The notes under the pieces: generated by a model
Database searches by the model: none
Told to the model about the DNA's origin: nothing
Seen by the model: only the letters and a program-made list of their open reading frames with translations
DNA from: Sciscionella marina DSM 45152
GTDB taxonomy: Bacteria; Actinomycetota; Actinomycetes; Mycobacteriales; Pseudonocardiaceae
Length of the DNA stretch: 64,000 bases
NCBI RefSeq assembly: GCF_000379465.1
Contig: NZ_KB905381.1
Span: 776,878 to 840,877, forward strand
Reading direction: 5' to 3'
Shown: positions 43,902-54,036 of the stretch, in pieces
How the letters are laid out: every line of letters starts with the position of its first letter
Position numbering within the stretch: position 1 is the first letter of the stretch
Program-made: the position numbers and the translations under genes

Positions 43902-45332
43902 TCAGGAGGCGAACCCGAGGCCGAGCCGGTCGAGGCAGCGCAGCCAGAGGTTGCGTTGCCCGGACCGGTCGGCCCGGTCGAGCGACCACATGGTGAGCGC
44001 GATTCCCGTCCAGCGCAGCGGTTCCGGCGGGAACGGCACCGGTCTGCTCTGGATCATCCGCAGTCCGGTGCGTTCGGTTTCCCTGCCGTGCAACAGATCC
44101 AGCGCCGCGGCGGCGAAGAAGCGGCTCGCCCCGACCCCGAGCCCGGTGAACCCGAGCGCGTATCCGATGCGTCCCTGGCTGCAGGTGCCGACGAACGGGG
44201 CGAACCGGCTGCAGGTGTCGATCACCCCGCCCCATTGGTGGGTGAACCGGGTTCCCTCCAGCTGCGGGAAAGTCGCGAAGAAATGCCCGGCCAGTTTGGC
44301 GAAGGTGGCCGGCCTGCGGAGCAGTTCCTGGCGGACCGCGCTGCGATAGTGGTACACCACGTCGTAACCGCCCCACAGGATGCGGTTGTCCGCGGTGAGC
44401 CGGTAGTAGTGGAACTGGTTCGCCGCATCACCGAGTCCCTGGCGGTTGCGCCAGCCGATCGAATCGAGCGCCGCATCGCTGAGTGGTTCGGTGACCAGCG
44501 CGTAATCGTAGACCGGCACGATGAAATTGCGCAGCCTGCGCAGCAGTGGGGTGAACGCACCCGAGGCGAGCATGATCCTGTGCGCCCGGACCCGCCCGTA
44601 TCCGGTGTGTGCCATGACATCCCGGGGTCTCGGTTCGAGTCGTTCGACCGGAGCGTTCTCGTGGATGCGGACCCCGGCGCGCAGGCAGGCGGCGCGCAAT
44701 CCAAGCGCGAGGCGGGCCGGATCGAGCATCGCCACCGAATTCCGTGACCAGGAACCGCCGAGATAGGTGGGGGAGTGCACCTCCGCGCGCGCCTGCCGAG
44801 CGTCCAGATAGACCGCGTCGTGCCCCAGTTCCCGGGCCTGCGCGGTCATGGTGCGCAATTCCTCGACCTGCCAGGGTTTCGTGGCGAAGGTCAGCTCACC
44901 GGTGCGCGCGAAATCGCAGTCGATCCCGTAACGGCGAACGGATTCCTCGATACCGTCCAGATTTTCCATGCCGAGCCGTTCGAGTGTCGCGGCTTCCGGG
45001 CCCCAGCGCTCGATCCCGTTGCCGATGCCGTGCGTCAGGCTGGAGGAACAGAATCCGCCGTTGCGCCCGGAAGCCGCCCAGCCGCAGGTATTCGCCTCGA
45101 GTAGGACCACATTCAGACCGGGATCGGTTTCCTTGGCCTGCAGGGCGGCCCAGAGTCCGGTGTAGCCGCCGCCGATCACGAGCAGATCGGCCTCGATGGT
45201 TTCGGTGAGGCTCGGGCACGGTGCCGGTTCGGTGTTCGCCTCGAGCCAGAACGGCCGGGGAATCGCGTCCGCGAGCGAGCGAAGGGCGTGTGTGGGCGCG
45301 GGATATCGCCGCGCAGGCAGCAAAGCAGTCAT
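43902..45332 (-). CDS. FAD-dependent amine/amino-acid oxidase (DAO superfamily, PuuB/OrdL-like)
   Basis: 476 residues from the ATG at 45332. The Rossmann motif GGGYTGLWAALQAKE follows a short N-terminal extension; AASGRNGGFCSSSLTHGIGN is the PuuB/OrdL-type FAD-binding signature, and the C-terminal part has GFTGLGVGASRFFAAAALDL. These enzymes oxidise amines or N-methyl amino acids (gamma-glutamylputrescine, sarcosine-like). It is divergent from the Lrp/AsnC regulator across 369 bp, so that regulator may respond to the substrate or product. Confidence 0.88.
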   Translation of the reverse strand: MTALLPARRYPAPTHALRSLADAIPRPFWLEANTEPAPCPSLTETIEADLLVIGGGYTGLWAALQAKETDPGLNVVLLEANTCGWAASGRNGGFCSSSLTHGIGNGIERWGPEAATLERLGMENLDGIEESVRRYGIDCDFARTGELTFATKPWQVEELRTMTAQARELGHDAVYLDARQARAEVHSPTYLGGSWSRNSVAMLDPARLALGLRAACLRAGVRIHENAPVERLEPRPRDVMAHTGYGRVRAHRIMLASGAFTPLLRRLRNFIVPVYDYALVTEPLSDAALDSIGWRNRQGLGDAANQFHYYRLTADNRILWGGYDVVYHYRSAVRQELLRRPATFAKLAGHFFATFPQLEGTRFTHQWGGVIDTCSRFAPFVGTCSQGRIGYALGFTGLGVGASRFFAAAALDLLHGRETERTGLRMIQSRPVPFPPEPLRWTGIALTMWSLDRADRSGQRNLWLRCLDRLGLGFAS

Positions 45333-45701
45333 GAGTGAAGGATTTCCTCGCATCGATGGTGTCCGGAAAGTCCGGCGAGCAGAACGGGATCCGTCAGGAA
45401 ACGCGGGCGCGCGAAACCGCGCCGCGATCAACGGAATGGACCGCGCTGAACGCGGAACGAAGAATTCTCGAGGAGATCCGGGTTATCCGCCGTCTTGGCG
45501 TCCGCCGACGCAGCGGGCGTACCAGCGCACGCCGCAGCCGGTTCCGGCGATCGGTCGACAGGTACCACCTGCCATGGTTCCACCTCCGAGCGGATATGCT
45601 CGCGGCTGACATTACCCGCTTCTGGAGAAGCATGGCAAGGGAATCGGTATTCTCCAGGGTGGTTCGCTACGATTTTCGTGACCGGTGGAGGAGGGTGGCG
45701 G
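45333..45701. other. Divergent intergenic region upstream of the FAD oxidase and Lrp gene
   Basis: 369 bp with no convincing gene; open frames in it lack family similarity. A TACGAT at 45668-45673 could be the -10 for the Lrp/AsnC gene, giving a leader of about 22 nt that includes GGAGGAGGG. The region should contain the operator for the Lrp-type regulator. I did not find a clear dyad. Confidence 0.4.
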
Positions 45702-46184
45702 TTGACAGGGCACCAGCAGGTACAGCGCAGCCTCGACGAGATCGACCTGACGCTGATCTCGATGCTGCAGACCGACGGCCGCGCGTCGTTCACCGCGCTG
45801 GCGAAGGCGGTGGAGCTCTCCGAGGGAGCGGTGCGCCAGCGGGTGCAGCGGCTGCTGCGTGAGGACGCGATGCAGATCGTCGCGGTCACCGACCCGAAGA
45901 CGGTGAATCTGCAGCGCCAGGCCATGATCGCGATCCGGGTCGAAGGGGACGCGCGTGAGGTCGCCGCGCGCATCGCCGAACTCGAGGACGCGCACTACGT
46001 CGTGCAGACCGCCGGTTCCTTCGACATCCTCTGCGAGCTGGTGTGCCGCGACGACGAGCACCTGCTCGCCGTGCTGAACACCCAGATCCGCACCATGCCC
46101 GGGGTCACCAGCACCGAGACGTTCATGTACCTGGACCTGACCAAGCAGACCTACGCCTGGGGCGGCCAGCCGAGCAGGCGCTGA
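45702..46184 (+). CDS. Lrp/AsnC-family transcriptional regulator
   Basis: 160 residues from a TTG at 45702, chosen for the strong GGAGGAGGG 6 nt upstream; a GTG at 45678 in the same frame is an alternative. The helix-turn-helix (DEIDLTLISMLQTDGRASFT, then SEGAVRQRVQRLL) is followed by a RAM effector domain (HYVVQTAGSFDILCELVCRD). Such proteins sense amino acids and form octamers. It is divergent from the FAD amine-oxidase-like gene. Confidence 0.9.
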   Translation: MTGHQQVQRSLDEIDLTLISMLQTDGRASFTALAKAVELSEGAVRQRVQRLLREDAMQIVAVTDPKTVNLQRQAMIAIRVEGDAREVAARIAELEDAHYVVQTAGSFDILCELVCRDDEHLLAVLNTQIRTMPGVTSTETFMYLDLTKQTYAWGGQPSRR

Positions 46185-46315
46185 GGCGGGGCACCGCGCG
46201 GGCGCGGCTATCCGTTCGACGCGGGTTCTAGACTGGAGCCCAGGCCCGTCCCGCGCCGATGACCAGGGGACGGGTCTGTCCGCGTGATGTCTCCAGCCAA
46301 GTGAAGGGACCGCCC

Positions 46316-49300
46316 GTGTCCGAAGCATGCACACTTCCGCCACTGCACGGACTGCTGGCCGCGGCACTCGCGGACCCGGCGCTCACCGAACTGGTCACGC
46401 TCGCCGGCACCGGCACAGTAGCGTTGCAGGGACCGGCAGCGGCCCGCGCGCTGGTCACCGGCGCGCTCGCAGGGGACGAACAGACCGGGGCGGCGGCCCG
46501 GCCGGTGCTCGCGGTCACCGCGACCGACCGGGAGGCCGAGGAGCTGGCCACGCTGGCCGGTGAACTGCTCGGCGCCGAACGGGTCGCCGCGCTCCCGTCC
46601 TGGGAGACCCTGCCGCACGAGAAGCTCTCCCCGCGCGCGGACACGGTCGGCCGGCGGCTGGCGGTGCTCCGCAGGCTGCGTCACCCGGAAGAAGACGGCA
46701 ACGGCCCGCTTTCCGTGGTCACCGCGACGGTGCGCAGCCTCATCCAGCCGATGGCGCCCGGTCTCGGGGAGCTCCGGCCGCTGTCCTTCGTGGTCGGCGA
46801 GGAGTCCGATTTCGAGGAGACCGTCGCGCGGCTGGCCGCTCTCGCCTATGAGCGGGTGGACATGGTGGAGAAGCGCGGCGAATTCGCGGTGCGCGGGGGA
46901 ATCGTCGATCTGTTCCCGCCGACCATGGCGCACCCGCTGCGGATCGAGTTCTTCGGCGATGAGGTCACCGAGATCCGCCAGTTCAGCGTGGCCGATCAGC
47001 GCTCGCTGGCCGGCGAGGAGGTCACCCGTGAGCGGCTCGTCGCGCCACCGTGCCGGGAACTGCTGCTGACCGAGGCGGTCCGGGAACGTGCCGGGGAACT
47101 CGCCGCCGAGCACGCCGCGGACGCCGAACTCGCCGAGATGCTGACCAAACTGTCCGGCGGAATTCCGTGCGAGGGCATGGAATCGCTGATCCCGGTGCTC
47201 TGCGATGGGGAACTCGAGCTGCTCACCGATGTGCTCGCCGAGGGCACCCACGTGCTGCTGTGTGATCCGGAGAAGATCCGGACCAGGGCGGCGGATCTGG
47301 TCCGCACCGGTAACGAATTCCTCGAGGCCTCTTGGATGGCCGCGGCGGGAAGCGGCCGCGCGCCCATCGACATCGGGGCCTCGGCCTACCGCGAACTCGG
47401 GGTGATCGAGCGGCACGCGGTGGCTACCGATCGCTGCTGGTGGACGCTTTCCCAGCTGACCAGCGATGCCGAGGATGTGCACAGCCTGGACATCACGCCC
47501 GCACCGGAGTACCGCGGGGATCTGCGGGCGGCGTTCACCGATCTGCGCGCACACGCGGCCAGTGGCGGCGCCGCGGTGTTCGTGGTGCCGGGTGCGGGTA
47601 CCGCGGAACGGGCCACCGAACAGCTCGCCGAGCAGGAGATCCCGGCGACCAACGCGGTGGACGGGCTCACCGAGGCCCCGGCCGCCGGACTCGTCACCGT
47701 GGTCAAGGCCAGCGCGCAGGACGGATTCTCCTTGCCGCGCACCGGTTATGTGGTGCTCACCGAATCCGACCTGACCGGAACACGAGGCGCGACTCCCGGC
47801 CGGCAGGCGGCGCGGCTGCCCACCAAACGCCGCAACGCCGTGGACCCGCTCGCCCTCAAACCGGGCGACTACGTGGTGCATGATCAGCACGGCATCGGCA
47901 AATTCGTGGAGATGGCCCAGCGCACCGTGGCCGGGGCGACCCGGGAATACCTCGTCGTGGAGTACGCGCCGAGCAAGCGCGGGCATCCGGGGGACCGGTT
48001 GTTCGTGCCGACCGATCAGCTCGACGAGATCAGCCGCTATGTCGGCGGGGAACTGCCCACGCTGAACAAGCTCGGCGGCTCGGACTGGAAGAACACGAAA
48101 GCCAAGGCGCGCAAGGCGGTCAAGGAGATCGCCGCCGAGCTCGTGCAGCTCTACGCGGCGCGCCAGGCGGCACCCGGCTATGCCTTCGGCCCGGATTCCC
48201 CATGGCAGCACGAACTCGAGGACGCCTTCGCCTTCACCGAGACCCCGGATCAGCTCGCCGCGATCGACGAGGTGAAAGGCGATATGCGCAAGGCGGTCCC
48301 GATGGACCGCGTGGTGTGCGGGGATGTCGGCTACGGTAAAACGGAGATCTCGGTGCGCGCCGCGTTCAAGGCGGTGCAGGACGGCAAACAGGTCGCCGTG
48401 CTGGTGCCGACCACCCTGCTCGCGCACCAGCACCTGAACACCTACCTGGAACGGATGCATTCCTTCCCGGTGACCGTGAAGGGGCTTTCCCGGTTCACCG
48501 ATCCGCAGGAGTCGAACGAGGTCATCGAGGGCCTCGCGGACGGCTCGGTGGACATCGTGATCGGCACCCACCGCCTGCTGCAGTCCGGGATCCGGTACAA
48601 GGACCTCGGCCTGATCATCGTGGACGAGGAGCAGCGTTTCGGGGTCGAGCACAAGGAACACATCAAGGCGCTGCGTACCCACGTGGATGTGCTCACCATG
48701 TCCGCCACCCCGATCCCGCGCACTCTGGAGATGTCCCTGGCCGGGATCCGGGAGATGTCCACGATCCTGACTCCGCCCGAGGAACGGCACCCGATCCTGA
48801 CCTATGTCGGCGCCTATGACGACAAACAGGTCGGCGCGGCCATCCGCAGGGAACTCCTGCGTGACGGCCAGGTCTTCTACATCCACAACCGGGTCTCCTC
48901 GATCGACAAGGCGGCACGGCGCATCCGTGAGCTCGTTCCCGAGGCGAACGTGGTCACCGCGCACGGGCAGATGAACGAGGACAAGCTCGAGAAGATCATC
49001 GACGGTTTCTGGCGCAATGAGCACGATGTCCTGGTGTGCACCACGATCGTGGAATCCGGCCTGGACATCTCGAACGCGAACACGCTCATCGTGGAGCGCG
49101 GGGACATGCTCGGGCTCTCCCAGATGCACCAGCTGCGCGGCCGGGTCGGGCGCGGGCGCGAGCGCGGCTACGCGTATTTCCTTTATCCGGGCGAAACTCC
49201 GCTCACCGAGACCGCGCACGACCGGCTGGCGACCATCGCGCAGAACACCGAACTCGGCGCGGGCATGGCGGTCGCGATGAAGGACCTGGAGATCCGGGGC

Positions 49301-49933
49301 GCGGGCAATATTCTCGGCGCGGAGCAATCCGGGCACATCGCGGGCGTCGGTTTCGATCTCTATGTGCGTCTGGTCGGCGAGGCAGTCGAGGCGTTCCGCA
49401 GACACGCGGGCGCGGGTGAGGCCGAAGGCGAGGAGGAACTGCCCGAGGTACGGGTGGATCTCCCGGTCGACGCGCACATCCCGCACGATTACGTACCCGG
49501 CGAACGGCTGCGTCTCGAGGCGTACCGCAAACTCGCCGCGGCGCCGGACAAGGCGGGCCTTGACGAGATCCGCGCCGAGCTCACCGACCGGTACGGGGAG
49601 CTCCCGCGCCCGGTCGAGCACCTGTTCGCGGTGGCCCGGTTCCGGCAGCTGTGCCGGGCGCACAAGGTGACCGAGGTGACACTGCAGGGCAGCTCGGTCC
49701 GGTTCGCCCCGCTGGAACTTCCCGACTCCCAACAGGTCCGGCTCAAGCGGATCGCCCCGAAGGCCAACTACAAGACGGTCACCAGGACCGTCTCGGTGCC
49801 GCGGCCGACCGAGGGCGGGGCGGGCGGCCGGATGGGCGCCCCGGCACTGCGCGATGTGGAGCTGCTCGACTGGGCCGCCGGTTTCCTGAGCTCACTGGCC
49901 GGTGAAGCCACACCGGCCAGTGTTGGCGCGTAG
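46316..49933 (+). CDS. mfd: Transcription-repair coupling factor
   Basis: 1205 residues from the GTG at 46316, with AAGGGA 8 nt upstream; TAGACT at 46229-46234 may be its -10. Domains in order: UvrB-like N-terminal module, RNA-polymerase-interacting CarD-like domain ([20 protein letters not shown], about residues 515-580), then the SF2 translocase with Walker [14 protein letters not shown] box ([14 protein letters not shown]) and the TRG motif region, and a C-terminal D7 domain. Mfd removes stalled RNA polymerase and recruits UvrA. In mycobacteria mazG follows; here an iron transporter is inserted between. Confidence 0.97.
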   Translation: MSEACTLPPLHGLLAAALADPALTELVTLAGTGTVALQGPAAARALVTGALAGDEQTGAAARPVLAVTATDREAEELATLAGELLGAERVAALPSWETLPHEKLSPRADTVGRRLAVLRRLRHPEEDGNGPLSVVTATVRSLIQPMAPGLGELRPLSFVVGEESDFEETVARLAALAYERVDMVEKRGEFAVRGGIVDLFPPTMAHPLRIEFFGDEVTEIRQFSVADQRSLAGEEVTRERLVAPPCRELLLTEAVRERAGELAAEHAADAELAEMLTKLSGGIPCEGMESLIPVLCDGELELLTDVLAEGTHVLLCDPEKIRTRAADLVRTGNEFLEASWMAAAGSGRAPIDIGASAYRELGVIERHAVATDRCWWTLSQLTSDAEDVHSLDITPAPEYRGDLRAAFTDLRAHAASGGAAVFVVPGAGTAERATEQLAEQEIPATNAVDGLTEAPAAGLVTVVKASAQDGFSLPRTGYVVLTESDLTGTRGATPGRQAARLPTKRRNAVDPLALKPGDYVVHDQHGIGKFVEMAQRTVAGATREYLVVEYAPSKRGHPGDRLFVPTDQLDEISRYVGGELPTLNKLGGSDWKNTKAKARKAVKEIAAELVQLYAARQAAPGYAFGPDSPWQHELEDAFAFTETPDQLAAIDEVKGDMRKAVPMDRVVCGDVGYGKTEISVRAAFKAVQDGKQVAVLVPTTLLAHQHLNTYLERMHSFPVTVKGLSRFTDPQESNEVIEGLADGSVDIVIGTHRLLQSGIRYKDLGLIIVDEEQRFGVEHKEHIKALRTHVDVLTMSATPIPRTLEMSLAGIREMSTILTPPEERHPILTYVGAYDDKQVGAAIRRELLRDGQVFYIHNRVSSIDKAARRIRELVPEANVVTAHGQMNEDKLEKIIDGFWRNEHDVLVCTTIVESGLDISNANTLIVERGDMLGLSQMHQLRGRVGRGRERGYAYFLYPGETPLTETAHDRLATIAQNTELGAGMAVAMKDLEIRGAGNILGAEQSGHIAGVGFDLYVRLVGEAVEAFRRHAGAGEAEGEEELPEVRVDLPVDAHIPHDYVPGERLRLEAYRKLAAAPDKAGLDEIRAELTDRYGELPRPVEHLFAVARFRQLCRAHKVTEVTLQGSSVRFAPLELPDSQQVRLKRIAPKANYKTVTRTVSVPRPTEGGAGGRMGAPALRDVELLDWAAGFLSSLAGEATPASVGA

Positions 49934-49983
49934 TCACCGTGTTACGTATGGTGTTGCAGGGGAACGAGGACTCAACGCAGACC

Positions 49984-50002
49984 TGAAGTTAGGCTAACCT
50001 CT
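49984..50002 (+). promoter_or_regulatory. IdeR/DtxR iron box upstream of fecCDE-like operon
   Basis: GTTAGGCTAAC at 49988-49998 is the palindromic core of the 19-bp DtxR/IdeR consensus, with partial matches in both flanks. It sits about 50 bp before the first permease start, where binding of Fe-loaded regulator would block transcription. Iron repression is well established for this box type; its use here is inferred. Confidence 0.75.
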
Positions 50003-50050
50003 GTTGTTGGCGGCGGTATCCGGCCGCGCGGAGACGGAGGTTGTACGCAG

Positions 50051-51115
50051 ATGACCACGACGCTGCCTCGCGTGCGCGAAAGCGGCGGGCGGGGCGTCCC
50101 GGAACAGCCGAAGCAGCGGCATGCGGGCATCAAGGCGATCGGGCTGCTGCTGGCTGTCATCGCGCTCGTGCTCCTCGCCGCGGCCTCGGTAGCCGTTGGG
50201 GCGAAAGGGATCCCGCTGTCCACGGTGTGGTCGGCCCTGTTCGATTTCCACGGCCTCGACGATCAGATCGTGGTGCGCGAACTCCGGCTGCCGCGCACCG
50301 TGATCGGGATCGGGGTCGGTGCGGCGCTCGGGCTGGCCGGTGCGCTGATGCAGGCGCTGACCCGTAACCCGATCGCCGAACCGGGCATTCTCGGCGTGAA
50401 CCAGGGCGCCTCGGCGGCCGTGGTCACCGCGATCGGATTCCTCGGCATCGGCGGGGTCACCGGCTATGTGTGGTTCGCCTTCCTCGGTGCCGCGGTCGTC
50501 TCGGTCGCGGTGTACCTGCTCGGTTCGCGCGGGCCGAGCGGGGCGACCCCGGTGCGGCTCGCCCTGGCCGGGACCGCGATCAGCGCCGCGCTCACCGCGT
50601 ACATCTCGGCGATGCAGCTGCTCTACCCCCAGGTCTTCGACCAGTTCCGGTTCTGGCAGGTCGGCTCGCTCGCCGGGCGCGACGCGGGCGTGCTCTACCA
50701 GGTCGGCCCCTTCCTGCTGGCCGGCATCGTGCTCGCGCTGCTGCTGGCCCGCCCGCTCAACGCGATCGCGCTCGGCGAGGACACCGCGCGCAGCCTCGGT
50801 GCCCATCTCGGCCGCACCAGAGCGCTCGGCGCGATCGCGATCACGCTGCTCTGCGGCTCGGCGACCGCGGCCGCCGGGCCGATCTCCTTCGTCGGGCTCG
50901 CCATGCCGCACGTGGCGCGTGCCATCACCGGACCGGATCAGCGCTGGCTGTTGCCCTATTCGATGGTGCTCTCCCCGGTGCTGCTGCTCGGCGCGGACAT
51001 TCTCGGCCGGGTGGTGGTCAGCCCCGGAGAGCTCGAGGTCGGCCTGGTGACCGCGTTCCTCGGCGCCCCGGTGTTCATCATGTTGGTGCGGCGGAAGAGG
51101 TTGGCGAAGCTGTGA
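50051..51115 (+). CDS. FecCD-family iron-siderophore ABC permease
   Basis: 354 residues, about ten TM helices after a cytoplasmic N terminus. Signatures include LRLPRTVIGIGVGAALGLAG, ALTRNPIAEPGILGVNQGAS and SFVGLAMPHVARAITGPDQR (coupling helix to the ATPase). It forms a heterodimeric membrane channel with the next gene product to import ferric siderophores. The operon is preceded by an iron box. The stop overlaps the next GTG. No substrate-binding protein gene is in the unit. Confidence 0.92.
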   Translation: MTTTLPRVRESGGRGVPEQPKQRHAGIKAIGLLLAVIALVLLAAASVAVGAKGIPLSTVWSALFDFHGLDDQIVVRELRLPRTVIGIGVGAALGLAGALMQALTRNPIAEPGILGVNQGASAAVVTAIGFLGIGGVTGYVWFAFLGAAVVSVAVYLLGSRGPSGATPVRLALAGTAISAALTAYISAMQLLYPQVFDQFRFWQVGSLAGRDAGVLYQVGPFLLAGIVLALLLARPLNAIALGEDTARSLGAHLGRTRALGAIAITLLCGSATAAAGPISFVGLAMPHVARAITGPDQRWLLPYSMVLSPVLLLGADILGRVVVSPGELEVGLVTAFLGAPVFIMLVRRKRLAKL

Positions 51116-52164
51116 CGACCATGACCTCGGTACGACCGCGAACACTGGGCATCGGCGACCGGATCCGGTTGCGCTACACCCCGCGCGCGGTACTGGTCTG
51201 CGCGCTCACCGCGCTGGCCGCGATCGTCGTGCTGGTGCTCTCACTGTCCACGGGGGACTATCCGGTCTCGCTCGGTGAACTGTTCGCCTCACTGGTGGGG
51301 CAGGGCGATCGGGCCACCGACTTCATCGTGCTCGATCTGCGGATGCCGCGGCTGCTCGTCGCGATGGGAGTCGGGCTCGCGCTCGGCGCCTCCGGGGCGG
51401 TTTTCCAGAGCCTGACCCGTAATCCGCTCGGCAGCCCGGACATCATCGGCTTCAACTGGGGAGCGTCGGCGGCCGCGGTCGCCGCGATCACCTTCTTCGG
51501 CGCCTCCGCGTTCGCCACCTCGCTCGCGGCCATTCTCGGCGGGGCGCTCGCGGCGATCGTGGTGTACCTGCTCGCGTTCCAGCGCGGGGTGCAGGGGTAC
51601 CGGCTGATCCTGTGCGGCATCGGGATCAGCGCGATGCTCACCTCGGTGGTGCACTACCTGTTGTCCCGTGCCGATCTCGCCGAGGCGACCCAGGCGCAGG
51701 TGTGGCTGACCGGGACACTCAACGGCCGCGGCTGGGAGCAGGCGACCCCGCTGTGGATCGCGCTTGTCGTGCTGCTGCCCGTCCTCGCGGTGTACGGGCG
51801 CAGGCTGAACGTGCTCGAGATGGGGGACGAGACGGCCAGCGCACTCGGTATCCGGGTGGAGACCACCCGGGTCATCCTCATCGTGCTCGGGGTGTTCCTC
51901 ACCGGAATGTCCACCGCGGCCTGCGGCCCGATCATGTTCATCGCGCTCACCGCCCCGCAGATCGCGCGCCGGCTGACCCGCAGTACGGGTGCCGGGATCA
52001 CCGCGGGCGCGATCATGGGCGCGTTTCTGCTTCTGCTGAGCGATTTCGTCGCCCAGCGCGTATTCGGTGACACCGAGCTGCCGGTCGGCGTGCTCACCGC
52101 TGCCGTCGGTGGGCTCTACCTGGCGTGGCTGCTCGCCCGGGAATGGAAGGCTGGTCGGTCATGA
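51112..52164 (+). CDS. FecCD-family iron-siderophore ABC permease (second subunit)
   Basis: 350 residues from the GTG at 51112, overlapping the first permease by 4 bp; an ATG three codons later is an alternative. It shares LRMPRLLVAMGVGLALGASG, SLTRNPLGSPDIIGFNWGAS and FIALTAPQIARRLTRSTGAG with the family. It pairs with the upstream permease. Its TGA overlaps the ATG of the ATPase gene, whose first 165 bp consist of junction repeats. Confidence 0.92.
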   Translation: MTTMTSVRPRTLGIGDRIRLRYTPRAVLVCALTALAAIVVLVLSLSTGDYPVSLGELFASLVGQGDRATDFIVLDLRMPRLLVAMGVGLALGASGAVFQSLTRNPLGSPDIIGFNWGASAAAVAAITFFGASAFATSLAAILGGALAAIVVYLLAFQRGVQGYRLILCGIGISAMLTSVVHYLLSRADLAEATQAQVWLTGTLNGRGWEQATPLWIALVVLLPVLAVYGRRLNVLEMGDETASALGIRVETTRVILIVLGVFLTGMSTAACGPIMFIALTAPQIARRLTRSTGAGITAGAIMGAFLLLLSDFVAQRVFGDTELPVGVLTAAVGGLYLAWLLAREWKAGRS

Positions 52165-53126
52165 CCCGCGAAGGCGACGATCGAGTGAGCATCGACCGAG
52201 CCCCCGGCGAGGGAAAGGCGGAGCGAGTGAGGAGTCGAGCCGTTGTCTCCGAAGGCGACGATCGAGTGAGCATCGACCGAGCCCCCGGCGAGGGAAAGGC
52301 GGAGCGAGTGAGGAGTCGAGCCACGGTGCCCGCACGCTTGCAGGCGAGTGATCTGGCGCTGCACTACGACAAGCGCCCCGTGCTGGACGGGGTCGACGTG
52401 GAGATCCCGGACGGCGAGTTCACCGTGATCATCGGCCCGAACGCGTGCGGCAAGTCGACCCTGCTGCGCGGCCTCTCCAGGATGATGCGCCCGGCGCGTG
52501 GCAATGCCTTCCTGGACGGGAAAGCGATCACCTCGCTGCCCGCCAAGCAGCTGGCGCGGGAACTCGGCCTGTTGCCGCAGAGCCCGATCGCCCCGGACGG
52601 GATCACCGTGGCCGACCTCGTGGCCCGCGGGCGGTACCCGCACCAGAAGCTGCTCCGCCAGTGGTCGAAGACCGACGAGGAGGTCGTGACCGAGGCGCTG
52701 CGCTCGACCGGGGCCCAGGAGCTCGCCGAACGGGGTGTCGACGAACTCTCCGGTGGGCAGCGCCAGCGGGTGTGGATCGCGATGGCCCTTGCCCAGCAGA
52801 CCCCGATCCTGCTGCTCGACGAACCGACCACGTTCCTGGATATCGCGCACGCGGTCGAGGTGCTCGATCTGTGCGCGGACCTGCACGAGCACGGCCGGAC
52901 CCTGGTCGCGGTGCTGCACGACATCAACCACGCCTGCCGGTACGCGACCAATCTCATCGCGATGAAGGACGGCGCGATCGTCGCACAGGGCAAACCGTCC
53001 GAGGTGATCACCGTGGAACTCGTGGAGCAGGTGTTCGATCTGCCGTGCCGGGTGATCGACGATCCGGAGTCGGACACGCCGTTGATCATCCCCAAGGTTC
53101 GGCAACGGCAGGCGAGCACCGTGTGA
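52161..53126 (+). CDS. FecE-like iron-siderophore ABC ATPase with repeat-derived N-terminal extension
   Basis: 321 residues from the ATG at 52161. Residues 4-30 and 31-56 are two copies of EGDDRVSIDRAPGEGKAERV-RSRA, encoded by an 81-bp tandem repeat; normal ATPase sequence begins at Val56 (a GTG at 52326 that may be the ancestral start). The ATPase has Walker A GPNACGKST (92-100), ABC signature DELSGGQRQRVWIAMALAQQ and Walker B ILLLDEPTTFLD, then the switch His in VLHDINH. It powers the two FecCD permeases. The extension is highly charged and probably disordered. Confidence 0.9.
   Translation: MTREGDDRVSIDRAPGEGKAERVRSRAVVSEGDDRVSIDRAPGEGKAERVRSRATVPARLQASDLALHYDKRPVLDGVDVEIPDGEFTVIIGPNACGKSTLLRGLSRMMRPARGNAFLDGKAITSLPAKQLARELGLLPQSPIAPDGITVADLVARGRYPHQKLLRQWSKTDEEVVTEALRSTGAQELAERGVDELSGGQRQRVWIAMALAQQTPILLLDEPTTFLDIAHAVEVLDLCADLHEHGRTLVAVLHDINHACRYATNLIAMKDGAIVAQGKPSEVITVELVEQVFDLPCRVIDDPESDTPLIIPKVRQRQASTV
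52170..52328 (+). repeat. Tandem 81-bp junction repeat (family B, two copies)
   Basis: Units at 52170-52250 and 52251-52328 are almost identical; the second is cut short where ATPase sequence begins. The length is 27 codons per unit, and the frame is open from the overlapping ATG into the ATPase. Each ends with GGAGCGAGTGAGGAGTCGAG, which contains a GAGGAG Shine-Dalgarno-like core about 12 nt before the internal GTG. Confidence 0.9.
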
Positions 53127-53139
53127 CAAACTGAGCGGC

Positions 53140-54036
53140 GTGACGCGCATCATGAAATCGGCCGGAGCGCTCGTTCTCGCCGGTGTGCTGCTCGCCGGAT
53201 GCGGCACCGGCCCCGCCGAGGTCGATTCGGCGGCGATCATCGGCAAGGACTCCGTCCCGCTCGCCGGGTTCCAGCACGAGATCACCCGGCTCATCGACAC
53301 CAAGCAGGCGGCGAAACAGGTGCAGCGCCAGCGCACCATGGACCAGGCCGCGCGCAATCTGCTCACCATCCGGGTGCAGCACCGGATCGTGCGCGATGTC
53401 GCCGCGCGCGAGCACCTCTCCGTGGACCAGGGCTTCGTGAACCGGCAGATGAGTGTTCCCGGACTGGACAAGTTCCTGGAGACCCAGGTGCTCGACCGGG
53501 CCGGATTCGCCGGGTACCAGGCCGACCTTTCGCTGATGATGGACCTGGCCCGCAAACAGGCCGATCGGCTGACCGTGCGCGCCGATATCGTCGGCGGGCT
53601 CGATCCCGCGCAGGCTCGTGAACTCGCCGCGAACATCGCGCGCCAGCCGGCCAAGGGCGGGGATCTGATGCGCACCGCGAGCCCGGACGCCGAGCTGAAC
53701 CAGACGCTGCGGCCCGCGGAAGGCGTGCCGACCACCGTGTTCAGCGGAACCCCCGGCAGCGTGCTCGCCTTCCCCGCGGGTGGCCAGGACGCGCGCTGGT
53801 ACGTGGTGCGGGTGCTCTCCCGGGACCAGGGCCAGCCGAGCCAGGGACAGGACCGGCTCAGCCTGGACGCGCTCGCCGGGGTCGGCAGGGCGCTGCTGGT
53901 GCCCGATGCGCAACGGATCGGGGTGCGGATCAACCCGCGCTTCGGCGCCTGGGACGACTACACGCTCTCGGTGGTGCCCAGCGGTGCGGAGAAGCGGGTG
54001 CTCGCCTTTCCGAGCAGTGCCGGACCGGGCGCATGA
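53140..54036 (+). CDS. SurA-N-like lipoprotein
   Basis: 298 residues with a GTG start. A type II signal peptide ends in LLAG-Cys21, so the mature protein should be lipid-anchored outside. The following AAIIGKDSVPLAGFQHEITRLID and the helical region to about 150 resemble the SurA/PrsA N-terminal chaperone domain. No parvulin catalytic domain is evident. Such SurA-N proteins next to mazG are common in actinobacteria. ATGA overlaps it with mazG. It probably assists secreted-protein folding; that is inference. Confidence 0.8.
   Translation: MTRIMKSAGALVLAGVLLAGCGTGPAEVDSAAIIGKDSVPLAGFQHEITRLIDTKQAAKQVQRQRTMDQAARNLLTIRVQHRIVRDVAAREHLSVDQGFVNRQMSVPGLDKFLETQVLDRAGFAGYQADLSLMMDLARKQADRLTVRADIVGGLDPAQARELAANIARQPAKGGDLMRTASPDAELNQTLRPAEGVPTTVFSGTPGSVLAFPAGGQDARWYVVRVLSRDQGQPSQGQDRLSLDALAGVGRALLVPDAQRIGVRINPRFGAWDDYTLSVVPSGAEKRVLAFPSSAGPGA

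Noticed and set aside
45335..45862. 175-codon plus-strand frame upstream of the Lrp gene
   Set aside because: Arg/Ser-rich shadow composition without a family match; it runs out of frame into the Lrp gene.
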